A stretch of 64,000 bases of DNA from Thermoplasmata archaeon (GCA_021850545.1 JAJZLU010000035.1:178557-242556), one strand, 5' to 3'. Positions 18,359 through 28,673 are shown, counted from the first letter of the stretch. Notes: generated by a model not told the origin, from the letters alone. Numbers and translations: made by a program.

Positions 18359-18979
18359 TCACGCCAAGACCACAAACTGGCCAGTCAACATCGCACTGCT
18401 GCCGGCGTACAAGCCTGGACCAAGCAGGAAGCTTACGTACAGGGTCTGTGTGGGTACGAATCCGGTAATAAGCACGTGCGGGTTCTGTGACAGATCAATA
18501 GCGATTACTGATGAGGCAGATGCAGCGTTCAGTGCAATCGGGGCATCACCTGATGTGTATGTTGTTACTGCTGTGGACTCAAGCGTGGCGAAAGACATCT
18601 GAGATGTTGAGATCACCATAATGGTGCCACTTGGGAAATCAGACGAAGAAACGTTCAGGTAAAGGCCCATGAACGTATGGGGAGCTGCTGCATTGCTGAC
18701 AGTCAGATTGAGATCAATGACATTGATCATCTCAGTCTGCACGTAGAAGCTCCCTTCCAGATCTAATGTTCCCATTGTGCCATCATTCTGCACTATCCAT
18801 CCCAAGGAGTTGGTGGAGTTGGCCGCTGCATAGTTCGGCCCTGGCTGGAACTCGAATGCCGTGTGGTGCTGGTAACTCTCAAGTGTTAGTTGCCCCATAA
18901 CCAGGACATCCGCCACGGCCACAGCTGGGAGTATGACCGCTACGGCAGCTATCATGATCAGGGCAATTTTCTTGTTCAT
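18359..18979 (-). CDS. Secreted paralogue 2 of tandem array
   Basis: MNKKIALIMIAAVAVILPAVAVADVLVMGQL; shared 'FQPGPNYAAAN', 'SGTIMVISTSQMSF'. Confidence 0.75.
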   Translation of the reverse strand: MNKKIALIMIAAVAVILPAVAVADVLVMGQLTLESYQHHTAFEFQPGPNYAAANSTNSLGWIVQNDGTMGTLDLEGSFYVQTEMINVIDLNLTVSNAAAPHTFMGLYLNVSSSDFPSGTIMVISTSQMSFATLESTAVTTYTSGDAPIALNAASASSVIAIDLSQNPHVLITGFVPTQTLYVSFLLGPGLYAGSSAMLTGQFVVLA

Positions 18980-18988
18980 CCACTCACC

Positions 18989-19558
18989 TCATGATGCTAT
19001 GAAGGTTCCAGTTATTGTGCCAGTTGAGCCAGCATATGCTGTGCTTGGGGGCAGGTAAAAGCTGATGTAGTATGTGGTTGTTCCACCAGGGAATGGCCCA
19101 GAGAATGAGAACGATGCACTGTTTATTGACTGCCCGCCTACTAGGGACATTACATCCTGTACAGTCATCTGAGCAGATGAGATCCAGACGAGTGTTCCAG
19201 TTGGTAAGTCTCCAGTGAAGTTCACATAGAGTATTCCTGATACGCCTTCATTTATGGTAACATTCAGGTCAAGGACGTTTGCAAGGGCTGTTGACATGTT
19301 TGAAATGCCCTCAAGGTCAAATGTCGCCATGGGTGTGACCTGGCCATCAACTTGTTCAGCAACTACTAATGGGTTCCAAGCTATTGCTCCTACAGCGTTT
19401 GCAGCCGGGTAATTTGGCCCTGGCTGAATGACGAAGACGGGAGCATTCTGAGTTCCCACTATAGCAACGTTGCCTGTGATCATTACATCAGCCACGGCAA
19501 CTGCTGGGAGTATAGCCGTAACAGCTGCAATGAGCAGCAGGGTTACTTTTCGATTCAT
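18989..19558 (-). CDS. Secreted paralogue 1 of tandem array
   Basis: MNRKVTLLLIAAVTAILPAVAVADVMITGNVAIVGTQNAPVFVIQPGPNYPAAN; upstream AAGGAGGAAAAAAATATG; C-term 'TITGTFIAS'. Confidence 0.78.
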   Translation of the reverse strand: MNRKVTLLLIAAVTAILPAVAVADVMITGNVAIVGTQNAPVFVIQPGPNYPAANAVGAIAWNPLVVAEQVDGQVTPMATFDLEGISNMSTALANVLDLNVTINEGVSGILYVNFTGDLPTGTLVWISSAQMTVQDVMSLVGGQSINSASFSFSGPFPGGTTTYYISFYLPPSTAYAGSTGTITGTFIAS

Positions 19559-19743
19559 ATTTTTTTCCTCCTTTTGTTTTGGGTTTTACCCAGAAAAAAC
19601 AGTCCGAAAAATTATATTAGAAAGCAAGAAAGAAAATTCTCAACAATTCATACACTGTAAAAACCAATGTTTTTGGGCTTTTCCCGATAAGAAACTTCAA
19701 ATTTGCAAAAACCTGTAAAAGTTCTTCATATATGTTCAAATGG

Positions 19744-20436
19744 TTAGACCCGAAGAGACTGCACAAGATTTACGAACAAGATTGCGGACGTAAATACATA
19801 GGCTGAGAAGGTCCCGGCGATAGACAATTTCTCTATTTTCCTGTATGGCAAGGTGAAAAACCCATAAGAGACGGATAAAGCAGAAGCAATAATGGCATAC
19901 AGGATGATGCCCCGAATAATCAGGCTGTAAGTGGAAAGCCATTGCATGGAAGGTATGTAGAATATGAGAAATATACCCGTCGCTATTATTGCGAAAGTAG
20001 TTGCAATTTTTGGCCATGTATTTGATATTCTCAGTATTACAGTAGATAGAAGGGCAAACAAGAAGACTGCCCCAAGGGATGAGTAGACAAGAAACTGCTG
20101 GTCCCGGGATAGTGCAGGCAAAAGCCCAGCAATGTTATAGGATGGGAGCAGGATTATTGTAAGCAGGATCCATATGTTTACAGAAAGCATGGCCAGCTGG
20201 ATATTCTTGATGGATTTGTAGAATGGCCCCTCATCTCTTTTCTCCAATTCAGTATAGGCATTTGAAGGATCTCCTGTTTGAGCCTGCAGGCCATCTTCCC
20301 TCACGAGTATAAAAACAGGCCTGTCCTTTCTTCTTATGCCTATATTCCTTAGTTCAAGAAAGAATATCAGTGAGAGTATGCCTGCGATAAGGAAATCAGG
20401 AAGGATAGCAAGAAATGCGCTGAGATTGAAAGCCAT
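19744..20436 (-). CDS. Multi-pass membrane protein, unknown
   Basis: About six to seven hydrophobic segments in 230 aa. Confidence 0.65.
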   Translation of the reverse strand: MAFNLSAFLAILPDFLIAGILSLIFFLELRNIGIRRKDRPVFILVREDGLQAQTGDPSNAYTELEKRDEGPFYKSIKNIQLAMLSVNIWILLTIILLPSYNIAGLLPALSRDQQFLVYSSLGAVFLFALLSTVILRISNTWPKIATTFAIIATGIFLIFYIPSMQWLSTYSLIIRGIILYAIIASALSVSYGFFTLPYRKIEKLSIAGTFSAYVFTSAILFVNLVQSLRV

Positions 20437-20559
20437 GCCAATCCATAAATGATTTTTTGGCTTGGATATAAACCATTCCCGTAATCAAAAATTTGTTATT
20501 TATCTAGTCCAGTGCAGTTTATGAAAAAAAAGAAATTTGGATTGAATGCAGTTGCTCCT

Positions 20560-21192
20560 TTAATCCTTCCTGGCAGAATAAAAGCTGGCTTCCTTCACCA
20601 GTTTTTCTAGGAGCTGCCTCATGAAGCCTCTGGCACTCTCATCATTAAGTTTCATATCCTTGTCAAATTTAGTGTGTGCAGACGCTATAAACACCTCCGG
20701 CCTGTGGATCTGCCTCATATCAAGATAACCAAGTACCTGCCTCAGATGATACTGCACCCTTGCCCCACCCAGCATGCTTCCTGATGCACTCATTATTGCA
20801 ACTGGCTTTCCTGGGAAAGGGTTGTCGTTTGGAGGCCTGCTGGCAAAATCAAGGGCATTCTTCAGGTATCCCGGAATGGAAAAGTTGTATTCAGGGGATG
20901 AGATTAGTATTCCGTCAGAACTTCTTACCGCATCCTTGAACCTCCTAACCGGTTCCGGTATATTGCTGTCAAGGTCCTGGTTGTAAATGGGGATATCGCT
21001 GAGGTCGTGGAGAGTCAGAATAGAGCCTTCAGGCATCAAATCTTTTGCATTCTCCAGCAATGCCCAATTATATGAGCCCTTTCTCAAACTCCCACCAAAA
21101 CCCAGTATTTTGACTGTTTCCATGACTGGTGATTTTGTCATGGATGAAAAACTATGTGCGTTTTCATTGCTGGAAAACTGATTTAAATGCAA
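20560..21192 (-). CDS. NADPH-dependent FMN reductase
   Basis: 'ILGFGGSLRKGSYNWALLENA', 'DGILISSPEYNFSIPGYLKNALDFASRP', 'PVAIMSASGSMLGGARVQYHLRQ'. Confidence 0.93.
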   Translation of the reverse strand: MHLNQFSSNENAHSFSSMTKSPVMETVKILGFGGSLRKGSYNWALLENAKDLMPEGSILTLHDLSDIPIYNQDLDSNIPEPVRRFKDAVRSSDGILISSPEYNFSIPGYLKNALDFASRPPNDNPFPGKPVAIMSASGSMLGGARVQYHLRQVLGYLDMRQIHRPEVFIASAHTKFDKDMKLNDESARGFMRQLLEKLVKEASFYSARKD

Positions 21193-21216
21193 TCTGAATT
21201 AGTGTAACTGTTAACT

Positions 21217-21876
21217 GTGGAAAAAACTGTAATCATAAACCTCAAACATTACCAGGCATCTTCTGGAAGCAACTGTGAGAAATTTCTGAGCAAATTCATT
21301 GGAATGGAGGCACCAGCCGATACCAGGATTGTGTTTGCACTGAACCCCATTGATTTCCGCCTTGCGAGGAGTTTTCCCGAACTGGAATTCTATGCCCAGC
21401 ATGTATTCCCTGTGGACTATGGCCCAAGTACGGGGCATTACTCAATTGAATCACTCCTGGATCTCGGGATTTCAGGGTCATTGCTCAATCACTCTGAAAT
21501 GAGGGTGGATGGAATCTTCATAGCAAAAACTCTGGATAAGGCAAATGCCATGGATTTCCCCATTACCATATGCGCAGAAAGTGCCGCTGAAGCTGATAAA
21601 TATTCCTCCCTCAAGCCGGAATTCATTGCTTATGAACCTCCTGAGCTAATTGGGGGGAACATCTCTGTAACTTCTGCAAAACCTGAGATTATAAAAGATG
21701 TTATAGGCAAATGTTCTAAATTCTCCGTGCCAGTGCTCGTTGGCGCTGGTGTGAAGAACAATAGTGACATGAGGAAGTCCGTTGAGTATGGGGCCAAAGG
21801 GGTGCTGGTTGCATCTGGAATTGTGCTTGCCGATGACCCGTTGCTGTCGTTAACTTCATTAATTGAGATACTATGA
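21217..21876 (+). CDS. tpiA: Triosephosphate isomerase (archaeal type), GTG start
   Basis: 'IINLKHYQ', 'GHYSIESLLDLGISGSLLNHSE', 'FIAYEPPELIGG', 'VPVLVGAGVKNNSDMRKSVEYGAKGVLVASGIV'. Confidence 0.95.
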   Translation: MEKTVIINLKHYQASSGSNCEKFLSKFIGMEAPADTRIVFALNPIDFRLARSFPELEFYAQHVFPVDYGPSTGHYSIESLLDLGISGSLLNHSEMRVDGIFIAKTLDKANAMDFPITICAESAAEADKYSSLKPEFIAYEPPELIGGNISVTSAKPEIIKDVIGKCSKFSVPVLVGAGVKNNSDMRKSVEYGAKGVLVASGIVLADDPLLSLTSLIEIL

Positions 21877-21888
21877 GGCGGTGAAGTC

Positions 21889-22554
21889 ATGGCCAAACCT
21901 AAAGAGAGTACACCGCTGTTCCAGGAACCTGAATTTGACGAAAAGGAGTTCCTCCTCATTGAAAGAGACAGGGCAATTGGCATCATAGTAATTTTCGCAA
22001 TTGGAGCTATTAGTGGCGTCCTTGCCGGGTATCTTGAACTCTTAGGATATTGGCCCCTTTCTGTTCTTATAATGCTTGCCATCCTCGTGCTGCTTACGAG
22101 GATACTCAAAGGCCTCAGGATAAAAGTCTCAACAAGGGCATCACACAGGATAATAAACTACGGAATGTACATTTTCACATGGCTTCTGTTCTGGATTATT
22201 CTGTTGAATCCGCCTGTAAATGTGGTATCGTCACCCCAGATCCACACATTCCAGGTTGACCAGAACGGCACCTGGGCGAACCTTACAACCACCTCAACCG
22301 GTGACTACTCAGGACTGGTTGGTTCAAACCAGTACAGCATACATCTGACATACAGGTACGCTTTTACAACAGGCACTCTTTACTACAAGCAGGGTGGCAG
22401 TGATCATACTGTATCCTATTCCGGCGGAAGCCATGGATATCTGAATTTCACTTTGCAATCCAGCTACGGGGATGCATACAATTTCTATCTCAATTGGAAT
22501 TCAACAGCATCCAGCAACCCACATCCACTTGAGTTTACAATGGTTGTGGGGTAG
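21889..22554 (+). CDS. Membrane protein with extracytoplasmic C-terminal domain, unknown
   Basis: Three hydrophobic segments followed by Ser/Thr/Tyr-rich domain. Confidence 0.6.
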   Translation: MAKPKESTPLFQEPEFDEKEFLLIERDRAIGIIVIFAIGAISGVLAGYLELLGYWPLSVLIMLAILVLLTRILKGLRIKVSTRASHRIINYGMYIFTWLLFWIILLNPPVNVVSSPQIHTFQVDQNGTWANLTTTSTGDYSGLVGSNQYSIHLTYRYAFTTGTLYYKQGGSDHTVSYSGGSHGYLNFTLQSSYGDAYNFYLNWNSTASSNPHPLEFTMVVG

Positions 22555-22603
22555 GTTCCAGAGTGGAAAATAAATTAATACCCTTGGAATAAGGGGTAAG
22601 AAA

Positions 22604-22678
22604 GCAGGTGTAGTGTAGTCTGGTCTAGCACGAGAGCCTTCCAAGCTTTCAACCCGGGTCCAAATCCCGGCACCTGCA
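22604..22678 (+). tRNA. tRNA-Gly (anticodon TCC)
   Basis: GCAGGTG/CACCTGC acceptor, anticodon stem AGAGC/GCTTT with loop CTTCCAA, T-arm CCGGGTCCAAATCCCGG. Confidence 0.9.
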
Positions 22679-22779
22679 TTTTTTAAAACAGGAAATTGCA
22701 TATTTTTTCAAAATCATCGCGACCTTTCAAGAAATATGTGCACCTGATCTTGAACAACAGGGATTGGATAAATCGGGCC

Positions 22780-24843
22780 TCACCAGATCAGGATTCTGCC
22801 CACTCCAGTCTTTCCCTTTTTAGAAATAGCCCTGAAATGTTCCTCAAACCTGTGGTGAACCCTTGCTGGAAGGTCTCCCCTGAGGTTGTCCGGGGAATGC
22901 GGATCATTGGAAACCTGCCACTTCAAGGCCTCATCCCTTATGCTAGAGCGCCATGACTGGCTCCAGCCAAGGTAGAATCTCTGCTCGGGTGTGAATCCAT
23001 CTATGTTTTTCCTAAGTTCCGGATGCTTCTCGAGGTGCCTTTCAAGTGCCTCGTATGCAATGCTGACTCCGCCGAGATCTGCGATGTTTTCCCCAAGAGT
23101 AAGTTCACCATTGACCTGTACGCCTGGCAGTACTTCCTGTGATCCGTAGAGTGCTACAACTTCCTTGGCCCGTAACAGGAAGGCACTGGCATCTTCTTCT
23201 GTCCACCATTCCCTGAGGTTTCCTTTTGCATCATATTTTCTTCCTTCGTCGTCGAAACCGTGGGTAATCTCATGCGCGATGGTACCTCCAAGGGAACCAT
23301 AATTCACGGCATCATCAAGTTCGGGATCGAAAAAGGGAGGCTGGAGTATTCCGGCAGGAAATACAATCTCGTTTTCAGTTGGAGAGAAATATGCATTTAC
23401 CGTTGGCGGTGTCATGTACCAGAGTTCCCTGTCAACGGGAGAGCCAATTCTAGAGATCTCCCTATGGAACTCAAACGCATTTGCCCTCATTACATTCCCT
23501 ATGTAGTCATCTTCCCTGATTTCCACCGATGAATAGTCAATAAACCTGGAAGGGTAGCCGATTTTTGCCCTGAACTTAGAGAATTTTTCCAGTGCCTTTT
23601 GCTTTGTTTCCTCAGACATCCAGTCTAGTTTCTTCAATTTCTCCGCAAACACTTCCTTGAGGTCGTCAACCATTATGGCAATTCTCTTCCTGGATTCCTC
23701 GCCAAATTCCTGTTCAACATAGAGCTTTCCAAGAGCCTCCCCTATCTGCATGTCAACTATAGATACAGCTTGCTTCCAACGCTTTTCAGGTTCGGGCTGG
23801 CCAAAGAGTTTCCTGTTATAGAAGTCGAAGTTTTCGTTTTCCACCTCGCTGTGAAGATAAGGTGCGGCAAAGTGTATCACCTTCCATTTCAGATAGACCT
23901 TCCAGTCCTCGAGCGGGGTGCTCTCCAGCAGTTCTCCCAGCCCGGCAAAGAATTCAGGCTGGCCCACAATAACATATGGCACCTCCGGGAGGGAGATTCG
24001 CTGGAAATAGGACCTGAAGTCAATGTGGCTGGATATTTCAGATATTCTGTTGAAGTGGACAGGGTTATAATTCTTCTCAGGATCTCTGAGTTCAACCGGA
24101 GTCCTGCTTGACTTTGCCATTCTTTCCTCTATCCCATAGACTGCCTGAGAAAATGAGTCGGCTTCCTTTTCGGGGATGCCATAAAGCCTGAACATTTTGG
24201 AAATGTGTTCCCTGTACTGCTTCCGCACGTTGTCAAATGGCTCCTCCAGGTAATAGTCCCTATTGGGAAGTGAGATTCCGCCCTGTGACAGCCTGAATGC
24301 GTAATAATCACTGTTCTTGTCATCCGGGCTAGAATCAAATGAAAAGAACATAGATATGCCCTGCCTATGTAGCTCAGCAACAACATTTAAGATCTCTTCC
24401 TTGGTTCCTATTTGCTCTATTCGTTCAATAAATGGATCAATGGGCTTGAATCTAATCTTTTCAATCGTTTCTGTATCCATTGCTGAAAGGTAGAATTTTC
24501 CTACCTGCTTCCTCAGTGGGTCATGATCATCTCCCAGGGCACTCTCTTCAAGGATCATTCCAAGGATATACCGGTTCCACTCAACCAGCTCAACAGAGGA
24601 GCCCCAGAATGATTTCTCCGGAGGTATGGGGTGGCCATCTATCCATTTTCCATTTGAATAACGGTAGAAGTCCTCAAGCGGATCGATGCTGTGATCTATG
24701 AATTCAGTTGAAAACCTTGGAAACTCAGGCTTCTCATCTTTTCCTATCTTGTAAATACGCCCTTTGGCAGATTCTGCACTCATCGATGCAATAAGACTAT
24801 AATCTAAAAAAACTTGTTTGATCCTTTGCCCATTTTCCGCCAA
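22780..24843 (-). CDS. M13-family metalloendopeptidase (neprilysin/PepO-like)
   Basis: 'GTIAHEITHGFDDEGRKYDAKGNLREWW' HExxH; 'LGENIADLGGVSIAYEAL'; C-terminal 'VHHRF'. Confidence 0.95.
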   Translation of the reverse strand: MAENGQRIKQVFLDYSLIASMSAESAKGRIYKIGKDEKPEFPRFSTEFIDHSIDPLEDFYRYSNGKWIDGHPIPPEKSFWGSSVELVEWNRYILGMILEESALGDDHDPLRKQVGKFYLSAMDTETIEKIRFKPIDPFIERIEQIGTKEEILNVVAELHRQGISMFFSFDSSPDDKNSDYYAFRLSQGGISLPNRDYYLEEPFDNVRKQYREHISKMFRLYGIPEKEADSFSQAVYGIEERMAKSSRTPVELRDPEKNYNPVHFNRISEISSHIDFRSYFQRISLPEVPYVIVGQPEFFAGLGELLESTPLEDWKVYLKWKVIHFAAPYLHSEVENENFDFYNRKLFGQPEPEKRWKQAVSIVDMQIGEALGKLYVEQEFGEESRKRIAIMVDDLKEVFAEKLKKLDWMSEETKQKALEKFSKFRAKIGYPSRFIDYSSVEIREDDYIGNVMRANAFEFHREISRIGSPVDRELWYMTPPTVNAYFSPTENEIVFPAGILQPPFFDPELDDAVNYGSLGGTIAHEITHGFDDEGRKYDAKGNLREWWTEEDASAFLLRAKEVVALYGSQEVLPGVQVNGELTLGENIADLGGVSIAYEALERHLEKHPELRKNIDGFTPEQRFYLGWSQSWRSSIRDEALKWQVSNDPHSPDNLRGDLPARVHHRFEEHFRAISKKGKTGVGRILIW

Positions 24844-24929
24844 TATTGGTTGGAATTGAATGATGTGCTTAATTTGAAATTTATAGCCTGAGCAATGATT
24901 TTAACCTTTTTCTCGCTTCCTATAAGGTC

Positions 24930-26426
24930 ATGATAACTATTGATGGCAACAGCCTTACTGTGGAACAGGTTCTTGCAATAGCCAGAGATTACGAGAAGAT
25001 ATCTGTCTCAGAATCTGCCATGGGAAGGATAGAAAGTTCCCATGATTCGCTTTTGAAGATTGTTTCCTCTGGGAAGCGTGTTTATGGCGTAACAACAGGC
25101 TTCGGTAGCCTGCTTAACGTAGATGTGGAACCTGGTGACATAGTAAAACTGCAGTCCAACCTTATCAGGAGCCATTCTTCTGGCTATGGGGCTAGGTTGG
25201 ATGTAATCCATGTAAGGGCAATGATGGTTGTAAGGCTGAACAGCCTCTGCAAGGGCTATTCTGGGGTTAGCCCAGGGCTCATAAAGTTCCTCTCCGACAT
25301 GATCAACAAAAACATCCATCCTGTTGTCCCAAGGTTTGGATCAGTGGGAGCCAGCGGGGATCTTGCTCCCCTAGCACATATTGCACTTGCAATGATGGGC
25401 GAAGGGAAGGTAATAGATGGAAATGGCGAGATAGATTCAAGCGAGGCCCTCCAGAAAGCAGGAATGGAAACATATTCCTTTGGAGAAAAGGAAGGTGTTG
25501 CCTTCATAAACGGAACTTCAACGATTTCAGGAATATTGTCTGTGGAAACTGCACTTTCATACAACTTGTTCAGGAGCGCCTTGAACTCTGCTTCAATGGC
25601 TTTTGAAGCTTTGAGGGGAACAGACAAGGCATTCACCCCCTGGGCAATTGGAACCCGGGAGCACGCAGGACAGCAACTGGTTGCTTCTGCAATGAGGGAA
25701 ATCCTTAATGGTAGTGCAAATGTGAAGATTGCCGGCGAGAACAAGGTCCAGGACCCGTACACCCTTAGATGCATTCCTCAGGTTTACGGAGCCGTTCTAG
25801 ACACCTTAGATTATGTGAACAAGGTCATAACAACTGAGATAAATTCTGTCACCGACAACCCCCTGGTAAATGGCGATGAATATGTTTCCGTGGGGAATTT
25901 CCATGGCGAGCCTGTTGCATTTGCATGTGATTTCCTCGCCATAGCACTGACAGATATGGGTAACATGATAGAAAGGAGAATGGCGAGGATCACTGACACC
26001 AATCTCAGTGGCCTGCCCCCTTTCCTAGTTGAAAAAAGCGGATTCAATTCGGGCTACATGATCCCGCAATACACTGCGGCAGCACTCTGCAACAGGAACA
26101 AAACACTCTGCACCCCATCATCCGCCGATACAATACCAACATGCGCTAACCAGGAGGATCATGTGAGCATGGGGGCCAACGCTGCACTGAAACTCATTGA
26201 AATTGTGGAGAACCTGCAGACCATCATTGCCATAGAATTCCTTCTCTCAACACAGGGCCTTGAATTTATAGGTGAAAAAATTTCACCACATGTTGAAGGC
26301 CTGAAAAACGGCATCCGCAAGCATGTAAAGAAGCTCACTGAAGATAGGCCAGCCACACCTGACATTGACACCATTGTGGGGCTCACAGAGAATGGAGAAC
26401 TTGCCTGGAATGGTAGACTGAATTAA
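24930..26426 (+). CDS. hutH: Histidine ammonia-lyase
   Basis: MIO triad context 'GSVGASGDLAPLAHIALAMMGEG'; 'YGVTTGFGSL'; 'QEDHVSMGANAALKL'. Confidence 0.96.
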   Translation: MITIDGNSLTVEQVLAIARDYEKISVSESAMGRIESSHDSLLKIVSSGKRVYGVTTGFGSLLNVDVEPGDIVKLQSNLIRSHSSGYGARLDVIHVRAMMVVRLNSLCKGYSGVSPGLIKFLSDMINKNIHPVVPRFGSVGASGDLAPLAHIALAMMGEGKVIDGNGEIDSSEALQKAGMETYSFGEKEGVAFINGTSTISGILSVETALSYNLFRSALNSASMAFEALRGTDKAFTPWAIGTREHAGQQLVASAMREILNGSANVKIAGENKVQDPYTLRCIPQVYGAVLDTLDYVNKVITTEINSVTDNPLVNGDEYVSVGNFHGEPVAFACDFLAIALTDMGNMIERRMARITDTNLSGLPPFLVEKSGFNSGYMIPQYTAAALCNRNKTLCTPSSADTIPTCANQEDHVSMGANAALKLIEIVENLQTIIAIEFLLSTQGLEFIGEKISPHVEGLKNGIRKHVKKLTEDRPATPDIDTIVGLTENGELAWNGRLN

Positions 26427-26465
26427 ATATCTGTTCTCAACTCTTTTATATGTATTTATTTTAAG

Positions 26466-28490
26466 GTGTCGATGCCAAAGGCAGAAGAAAACAAACTAGT
26501 GGCAAAAGCCAACAGAACCTTCGAGGAGTCCTTGAAGGAAGCCGGCATAAAAGGAGCAGTGGCCGTCATAGCAGACGGCGTGGAAATGGACATAAGAGAC
26601 ACTCCCACTGCAGATGTTAAGATCCAGCCGGTTTTCACTGAGACTACAGAGGGATTGAAGGTCTTAAGGCACTCAGCCGCACATCTTCTTGCAGAGGCAG
26701 TACTGGAATTATACCCTGATGCCAGGCCTAATGCTGGCCCTCCAACAGAGGACGGCTTTTATTACGACATTGACATGAAGCCAGTGAACCAGGAGGAACT
26801 GGAACAGATTGAAGGCAGGATGAAAGCCCTTGCTGCAAAGAATCTCAGGATCGAAAAGCACAGGCTTTCAAAAAAGGATCTGCTTGAGAGGTTCTCCCAC
26901 AATCCCTACAAGATAGACAAGATCATGGATAACGTAGAGGATAATGGCTATTCCACAGTCTACTCGCAGGGAGAATTTGTGGATTTCTGCAAGGGGCCGC
27001 ATGTTCCATCCACGGGTTTCCTCAGGTCGATCAAGCTGCTGACAGTGGCAAGCACGCACTACAAGGCGGACGAGAACAGGCCAATGCTGGTGCGCATCTA
27101 TGGTACAGCTTTCCCTGACGACAAGTCCCTGAAGGAATTCCTTCATAACAGGGAAGAGGCCATGAAGAGGGATCACAGGAAGATAGGCCAGGAAATGGAC
27201 CTGCTTGTTTTCAACTCTGAATGGGCACCAGGATTTCCATTCTACACACCTAATGGATTCACATTGAAACAGGAGCTTACAAACTTCATGAGAAGCCTTA
27301 ACACCCTCCACGGTTGGCAGGAAGTTGCCACCCCCCACATATTCAAGGACCTCATCTGGAAACAGTCCGGCCATTACGCAAAATACAAGCCCAACATGTT
27401 CCTGTTTACCCTCCCAGATGGTGACAATTATGGGGTTAAGCCCATGAACTGCCCCGGCCATGTTGCCATATTTGCTAGGGAACCCAAGAGTTACAAGGAA
27501 CTCCCGGTGAAATACTCGGAGCCAGGCACAGTTTACAGATATGAAAAATCAGGTGAAATGGGGGGACTGACAAGACCAAGAATGTTCACTGTGGATGATG
27601 GCCATGCATTCCTGAGGCTTGACCAGATCATTTCTGAAATCAAGGATATTATATCAATGATCAAGGAAACCTATTCGACAATACTAGGAGAGCCATCCCT
27701 GACATTTGACCTCAGCGTAATAGACAAGGAAGCGCCGGAAAACTACCTCATCACATACAGGTGCAGGGATTGCGGCACAGAGGCGGAGGCCAGAAAAACT
27801 TCGATGGCAGAGGAACTTTCATGCCCGAACTGTTCCTCCAGAAACCTTGAGCCTGACTTCACAACATGGGACCAGGCCACAGATCAACTGAGACAGGCCC
27901 TGGACGAGGAGGAGATTTCCTATACAGAGAACCCTGGAGAAGCTGCATTCTACGGCCCAAAGATCGATGTACACGTTAGGGACGCCCTAGGAAGATCGTG
28001 GCAGCTTTCCACCATACAGGTAGACTTCTTCATGCCAACAAACTTCGGCCTTTACTACATAAACAGCGAAAGCAAGCATGACCGTGTCATAATGCTTCAC
28101 AGGGCAATATTTGGATCATACGAAAGGTTCATGGCGATCCTCATTGAGAACTATGCAGGCAAATTCCCCACATGGATGTCTCCAATTCAGGTGTACGTGG
28201 TTCCTGTGAGTGAAAAATTCCAGGACTATGCAAAGAATGTCCATGAAGAACTCCTCAGGAATGAAATCAGATCAACCTTTGACAACAGCCAGGAAACCAT
28301 GAACAAGAAAATCAAGACCATCAGGCCAAGGAGGCCATCTTACATCGTGGTTGTTGGAGAGAAGGAGGAAGAGTCTGGTACGGTCTCTGTCAGAAACAGG
28401 TCCAATAAGCAGAATGTGCTGAAACTTGATGAATTCATTGCCTCACTGAAAAGTGAGATAAAAGGCCGCGTTATAGACCAAACTATTTAA
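26466..28490 (+). CDS. thrS: Threonyl-tRNA synthetase, bacterial-type editing domain
   Basis: Editing motifs 'HSAAHLLAEAV' and 'DFCKGPHV'; class II motifs 'MNCPGHVAIFA', 'RPRMFTVDDGHAFL'; GTG 26466 or ATG 26472. Confidence 0.95.
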   Translation: MSMPKAEENKLVAKANRTFEESLKEAGIKGAVAVIADGVEMDIRDTPTADVKIQPVFTETTEGLKVLRHSAAHLLAEAVLELYPDARPNAGPPTEDGFYYDIDMKPVNQEELEQIEGRMKALAAKNLRIEKHRLSKKDLLERFSHNPYKIDKIMDNVEDNGYSTVYSQGEFVDFCKGPHVPSTGFLRSIKLLTVASTHYKADENRPMLVRIYGTAFPDDKSLKEFLHNREEAMKRDHRKIGQEMDLLVFNSEWAPGFPFYTPNGFTLKQELTNFMRSLNTLHGWQEVATPHIFKDLIWKQSGHYAKYKPNMFLFTLPDGDNYGVKPMNCPGHVAIFAREPKSYKELPVKYSEPGTVYRYEKSGEMGGLTRPRMFTVDDGHAFLRLDQIISEIKDIISMIKETYSTILGEPSLTFDLSVIDKEAPENYLITYRCRDCGTEAEARKTSMAEELSCPNCSSRNLEPDFTTWDQATDQLRQALDEEEISYTENPGEAAFYGPKIDVHVRDALGRSWQLSTIQVDFFMPTNFGLYYINSESKHDRVIMLHRAIFGSYERFMAILIENYAGKFPTWMSPIQVYVVPVSEKFQDYAKNVHEELLRNEIRSTFDNSQETMNKKIKTIRPRRPSYIVVVGEKEEESGTVSVRNRSNKQNVLKLDEFIASLKSEIKGRVIDQTI

Positions 28491-28544
28491 TTCCAACAAA
28501 TTTTTTCTATTTTTAATTTCAATATTGCTCCTGTTATTATCGTA

Positions 28545-28673
28545 TTGGAGCACACAGCCTCTCCCCTGACATTATCTGACGCTGTCCCAAGCATGGAAGG
28601 AAGTGGACCCAAACAACATAATGGGCCATGGCCACAGGAAGCCCATGAGGATTCCTGGCTAAAAAACCAATAG
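28545..28673 (+). CDS. Possible small ORF (42 aa), TTG start
   Basis: MEHTASPLTLSDAVPSMEGSGPKQHNGPWPQEAHEDSWLKNQ; AT-rich TATA-like tract just upstream. Confidence 0.2.
   Translation: MEHTASPLTLSDAVPSMEGSGPKQHNGPWPQEAHEDSWLKNQ

Noticed and set aside
19580-19592. Short hairpin TGGGT-TTT-ACCCA upstream of the secreted array
   Set aside because: Only 5-bp arms; insufficient to claim a regulatory element
26868-27461. 197-aa minus ORF inside thrS
   Set aside because: Antisense to conserved ThrRS catalytic core
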